Shown here piece by piece: positions 42,512 to 44,632 of a DNA stretch of 44,632 bases. The position numbers were made by a program, and so were the translations under genes. Each line of letters opens with the position of its first letter. Position 1 is the stretch's first letter. The notes beneath the pieces are model-generated. The model searched no databases and was not told the origin of the DNA. It saw nothing but the letters and a program-made list of their open reading frames with translations. This stretch comes from Candidatus Pacearchaeota archaeon (lineage in GTDB: Archaea > Nanobdellota > Nanobdellia > Pacearchaeales > GW2011-AR1), in contig JAVZCO010000001.1 in the NCBI GenBank assembly GCA_038874355.1, forward strand, positions 108,913 through 153,544, written 5' to 3'.

Positions 42512-43210
42512 ATGGAAGAAAATGATCTTGTTATGTGTGTCGTAGAAAAAATAGAAGGAACAGCAGTATTTGTAAAAATAAATAACAACATAGATGGCAC
42601 TATAAACTTTTCTGAAATTGCAGCTGGAAGAATAAGAAATATAAGAGATTACGTATTTCCTGGAAAAAGAATAGTATGTAAGGTATTAAGAATTAATCCA
42701 AATGGTGTAATAAATTTAAGTTTGAGAAGGGTAACAGAAAAAGAGAGAAAAGATTTTTTAGAAAAATATCAAAAGGAAAATGCTTCTATTAATATAATAA
42801 AAAAAATAGCTTTAAGTGAAGCTGATAAAATAATTTCTGAAATAAAAAAAGAAAATGAAAATATATATGAATTTTTACAAAAATCGAAAGAAAACCCTTC
42901 TCTTTTAGATAAATATTTTACAAAAGAACAAGCAAATGAAATATTAGAAATATTAAAAGAAAAAAAAGAAAAGGAAAAAGAGATAAAGAAAAATTTTTAT
43001 CTTAAAACTAAAAGAAGTGACGGAATAGAAGTTATAAAAAAAATATTATTTCCTTATAAAGATTATATAATTTATTTAGGATCTTCTAAATTTAGAATAG
43101 CAAAAAAATCCTCTAATTACAAACAAACAGAAAAAGAAATAGATTCTATGTTAGAAAGTATAGAAAAAGAAGCAAAAAAAGAAAAATGCGAATTCTTAAT
43201 TGAAAAATGA
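42512..43210 (+). CDS. Translation initiation factor 2 alpha subunit (aIF2alpha)
   Basis: aIF2 brings initiator Met-tRNA to the ribosome. The N-terminal S1 domain covers residues about 5-80 (VEKIEGTAVFVKINNNIDGT, INFSEIAAGRIRNIRDYVFP, VLRINPNGVINLSLRRV). A helical domain and a C-terminal alpha/beta domain (KDYIIYLGSSKFRIA) follow. The 232 residues are slightly short of the usual ~260. Its stop overlaps the nop10 ATG by four bases. Confidence 0.94.
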   Translation: MEENDLVMCVVEKIEGTAVFVKINNNIDGTINFSEIAAGRIRNIRDYVFPGKRIVCKVLRINPNGVINLSLRRVTEKERKDFLEKYQKENASINIIKKIALSEADKIISEIKKENENIYEFLQKSKENPSLLDKYFTKEQANEILEILKEKKEKEKEIKKNFYLKTKRSDGIEVIKKILFPYKDYIIYLGSSKFRIAKKSSNYKQTEKEIDSMLESIEKEAKKEKCEFLIEK

Positions 43211-43326
43211 AGATGAAAAAATGTTTAAAATGTAATATTTATACTCTAAAGAATAATTGCCCAAAATGTAATAATAAAACTATATCTGCTCATTATAAAT
43301 TTATAAAAATAATTATTAATGAATAA
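43207..43326 (+). CDS. nop10: H/ACA ribonucleoprotein Nop10 (39 residues)
   Basis: This very short frame starts MKMKKCLKCNIYTLKNNCPK and continues CNNKTISAHYKFIKIIINE. The zinc ribbon Cys6-x2-Cys9...Cys18-x2-Cys21 with the YTL and CPKC core is the archaeal Nop10 signature. Nop10 holds the pseudouridine synthase Cbf5 and box H/ACA guide RNAs together. The start overlaps the aIF2alpha stop by ATGA, the usual archaeal gene order. The C-terminal tail is shorter than the usual FSPxDxYxxYR ending and more hydrophobic. Confidence 0.85.
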   Translation: MKMKKCLKCNIYTLKNNCPKCNNKTISAHYKFIKIIINE

Positions 43327-43349
43327 ATTTATAAAGATGTATTAAAAAA

Positions 43350-44632
43350 TTATTCTGGTTCTTCTAGACGGGGTATTTTTTTAATTTTTTCTTTTAATAA
43401 ATTATATAACTTAATTCCTTTGGGGTAAAATTTCTTTTTATAATCTAAAGATAAATCTTTATATATATTTCTTACTTCTTCATATTTATTTTTAGCATCT
43501 TCTAATTCATTTTTCTTATAATGAATTATACTTTCATTCGTTAATTCATTTAACTTATTAATTAAGATTAAATTTCTTTTTCTTTCAATTTCTTCTCTTT
43601 CTTTTAGCTCATCTTTTAATTCTCCAACTGCGGTCTTCATTTTTAAACTTCTGATTCTTTCTGTCTTTTTTCTTCTGTTTCTTATTAGCAGTATTATAAG
43701 AATTAAAAAAATAAGGCCAATTAAAGCTAAGATTAAAATCCAAAAAGGATTCATAACAACATAAAAGTTATCATGACCAATTAAAGTTATATTATTATAG
43801 GTCATTAAAGTATTAAAAGTATATTCCCCTCTTTTTATATTGTCTGGCAAAGTTAATTCTTCTAACAATTCTAATTTTGTTTCTACCGCAACCCACTTGC
43901 TTTGACTTAAAATCTCTTCATTACTTCCTTTTTTTGTTATATAGCTTTTTACATAAACATCTACTCTTCCATAACCCATATTTATTAATTCTACTCTTGC
44001 TCTTACATCTTTTCCCGGATAAATTTTCTTGTATTGTGGTAATACCCTAACAACAACGTCAAATAAAGCTCCTGAAATAACATTTAGAGTAACTGGAATT
44101 TTTTTATCTTTTCCTTCTGTCATTATGGTTATATTTTCTTTATATATTCCAATATCTTTAGGTCCAATTATATCAAGAGAAACATTTTCCATTTCTTTAT
44201 TTAAAAGATATAAAGAACTTGGAGCCTTTATATTTTCTGTGTCTGAAATAAAAAGAAGATTAATATCTTTTGATCCATTATTTATTATAGTTAAATTAAA
44301 TTTCTTTAATTCTTTTTGTTTTAATTCTAAGTTTATTTCTTCTGGAATAACAAAATATAAGATTTCTTCTTTTTCTCTTTGTTTTTCTTTATTATCTCCA
44401 GCAGAACTTTCTCCACCACCTCCGCCAGAACCATATAGATAAACAAAACTCTGATTTTGAAATTTTCTATCAATAGATTCATTGCAAATTGGTGTGCAGC
44501 TTGTGCATAATCCGGTTTTAGGATCACATGTATTTTGACATGAACTTATGCTTCCATCAGGACATTTTATCTCGCTGTTATTACATTTTACATTTAAGCA
44601 TAAATCTTTGCATGTATTTACTGGAGTGCAGC
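43350..44632 (-). CDS. Cysteine-rich membrane-anchored surface protein (5' partial)
   Basis: The frame is open to the edge of the window, so the start is missing. The visible part begins with a cysteine-rich region of repeated short units (CTPVNTCKDLCLNVKC, CQNTCDPKTGLCTSCTPIC), then a Gly/Ser linker (YLYGSGGGGESSAGDN), a Glu/Lys stretch, and beta-rich domains with asparagines in NxS/T sites (FNLTIINNGSKDINLLFI). One membrane segment (NPFWILILALIGLIFLILII) lies near 140 residues before the C-terminus, followed by a basic stop-transfer RNRRKK and a cytoplasmic coiled coil (about 110 residues). Orientation with the cysteine part outside is inferred. I do not recognise the family. Confidence 0.7.
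   Translation of the reverse strand, partial: CTPVNTCKDLCLNVKCNNSEIKCPDGSISSCQNTCDPKTGLCTSCTPICNESIDRKFQNQSFVYLYGSGGGGGESSAGDNKEKQREKEEILYFVIPEEINLELKQKELKKFNLTIINNGSKDINLLFISDTENIKAPSSLYLLNKEMENVSLDIIGPKDIGIYKENITIMTEGKDKKIPVTLNVISGALFDVVVRVLPQYKKIYPGKDVRARVELINMGYGRVDVYVKSYITKKGSNEEILSQSKWVAVETKLELLEELTLPDNIKRGEYTFNTLMTYNNITLIGHDNFYVVMNPFWILILALIGLIFLILIILLIRNRRKKTERIRSLKMKTAVGELKDELKEREEIERKRNLILINKLNELTNESIIHYKKNELEDAKNKYEEVRNIYKDLSLDYKKKFYPKGIKLYNLLKEKIKKIPRLEEPE

Noticed and set aside
1-44632. CRISPR array
   Set aside because: No regularly spaced repeats were seen; the only sizeable exact repeat is the 36-bp pair 2 kb apart.
1-44632. tRNA introns
   Set aside because: All nine tRNAs fold without an insertion in the anticodon loop, although EndA is encoded.

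Overview
The window is a very AT-rich stretch of an archaeal chromosome. It carries TBP, TFB, SRP54/FtsY, Hjc, GINS, a GAN/RecJ-like nuclease, aIF2alpha, Nop10, Bud32, EndA, an Sm-like protein and ribosomal proteins S3Ae, S8e, S15, S17e, L15e and L44e. Many genes have a TATA box about 26 bases before the ATG, so leaderless mRNAs are common, while genes inside operons often use 4-base ATGA overlaps or a GGAGG site. Small compact proteins, low GC, a giant cysteine-rich surface protein and minimal versions of core factors suggest a DPANN lineage (Woesearchaeota/Pacearchaeota-like). That placement is inference, not proof.

Layout. Positions 1-4838 are an accessory block: the end of a type I restriction-modification locus (partial hsdS, a HEPN-like gene, hsdM, a small unknown gene), then an ArsR repressor / thioredoxin-like / permease operon with a palindromic operator over its promoter. 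From 4947 to 23610 is information-processing core: EndA, a winged-helix protein with a possible nuclease-like domain, S17e, HIT protein, GlyRS and TrpRS, thioredoxin and thioredoxin reductase with a predicted diadenylate cyclase, RNase Z, LSm, S8e, TFB, Hjc, a tiny histone-fold-like protein behind LysRS, acylphosphatase, a membrane Lon-like protease, L15e, ATP-dependent DNA ligase and TBP. Nine intron-less tRNA genes (Met/CAT, Ala, Cys, Arg, Leu, Ile, Val, Thr, Gln) are scattered between genes, none encoding CCA.

Positions 23685-32494 hold a decayed gene and a two-gene surface operon: a 617-residue protein with a pilin-like signal, and a 2216-residue exported protein ending in two lysozyme/transglycosylase-like domains. 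From 32584 to 43326 come L44e-S3Ae, GINS with ApgM, FtsY, SRP54, a membrane protein, a dockerin-like protein, Bud32, and S15-GAN-aIF2alpha-Nop10. The window ends inside a cysteine-rich membrane-anchored protein.

The most interesting points are the giant surface operon, the dockerin-like membrane protein, a predicted c-di-AMP synthase with a C-terminal membrane segment, an N-terminal domain fused to GlyRS, two mRNAs that begin directly behind a tRNA, an apparent exchange between two conserved ribosomal operons, a 36-bp exact repeat on either side of SRP54, and a HEPN-like gene inside a type I RM operon.
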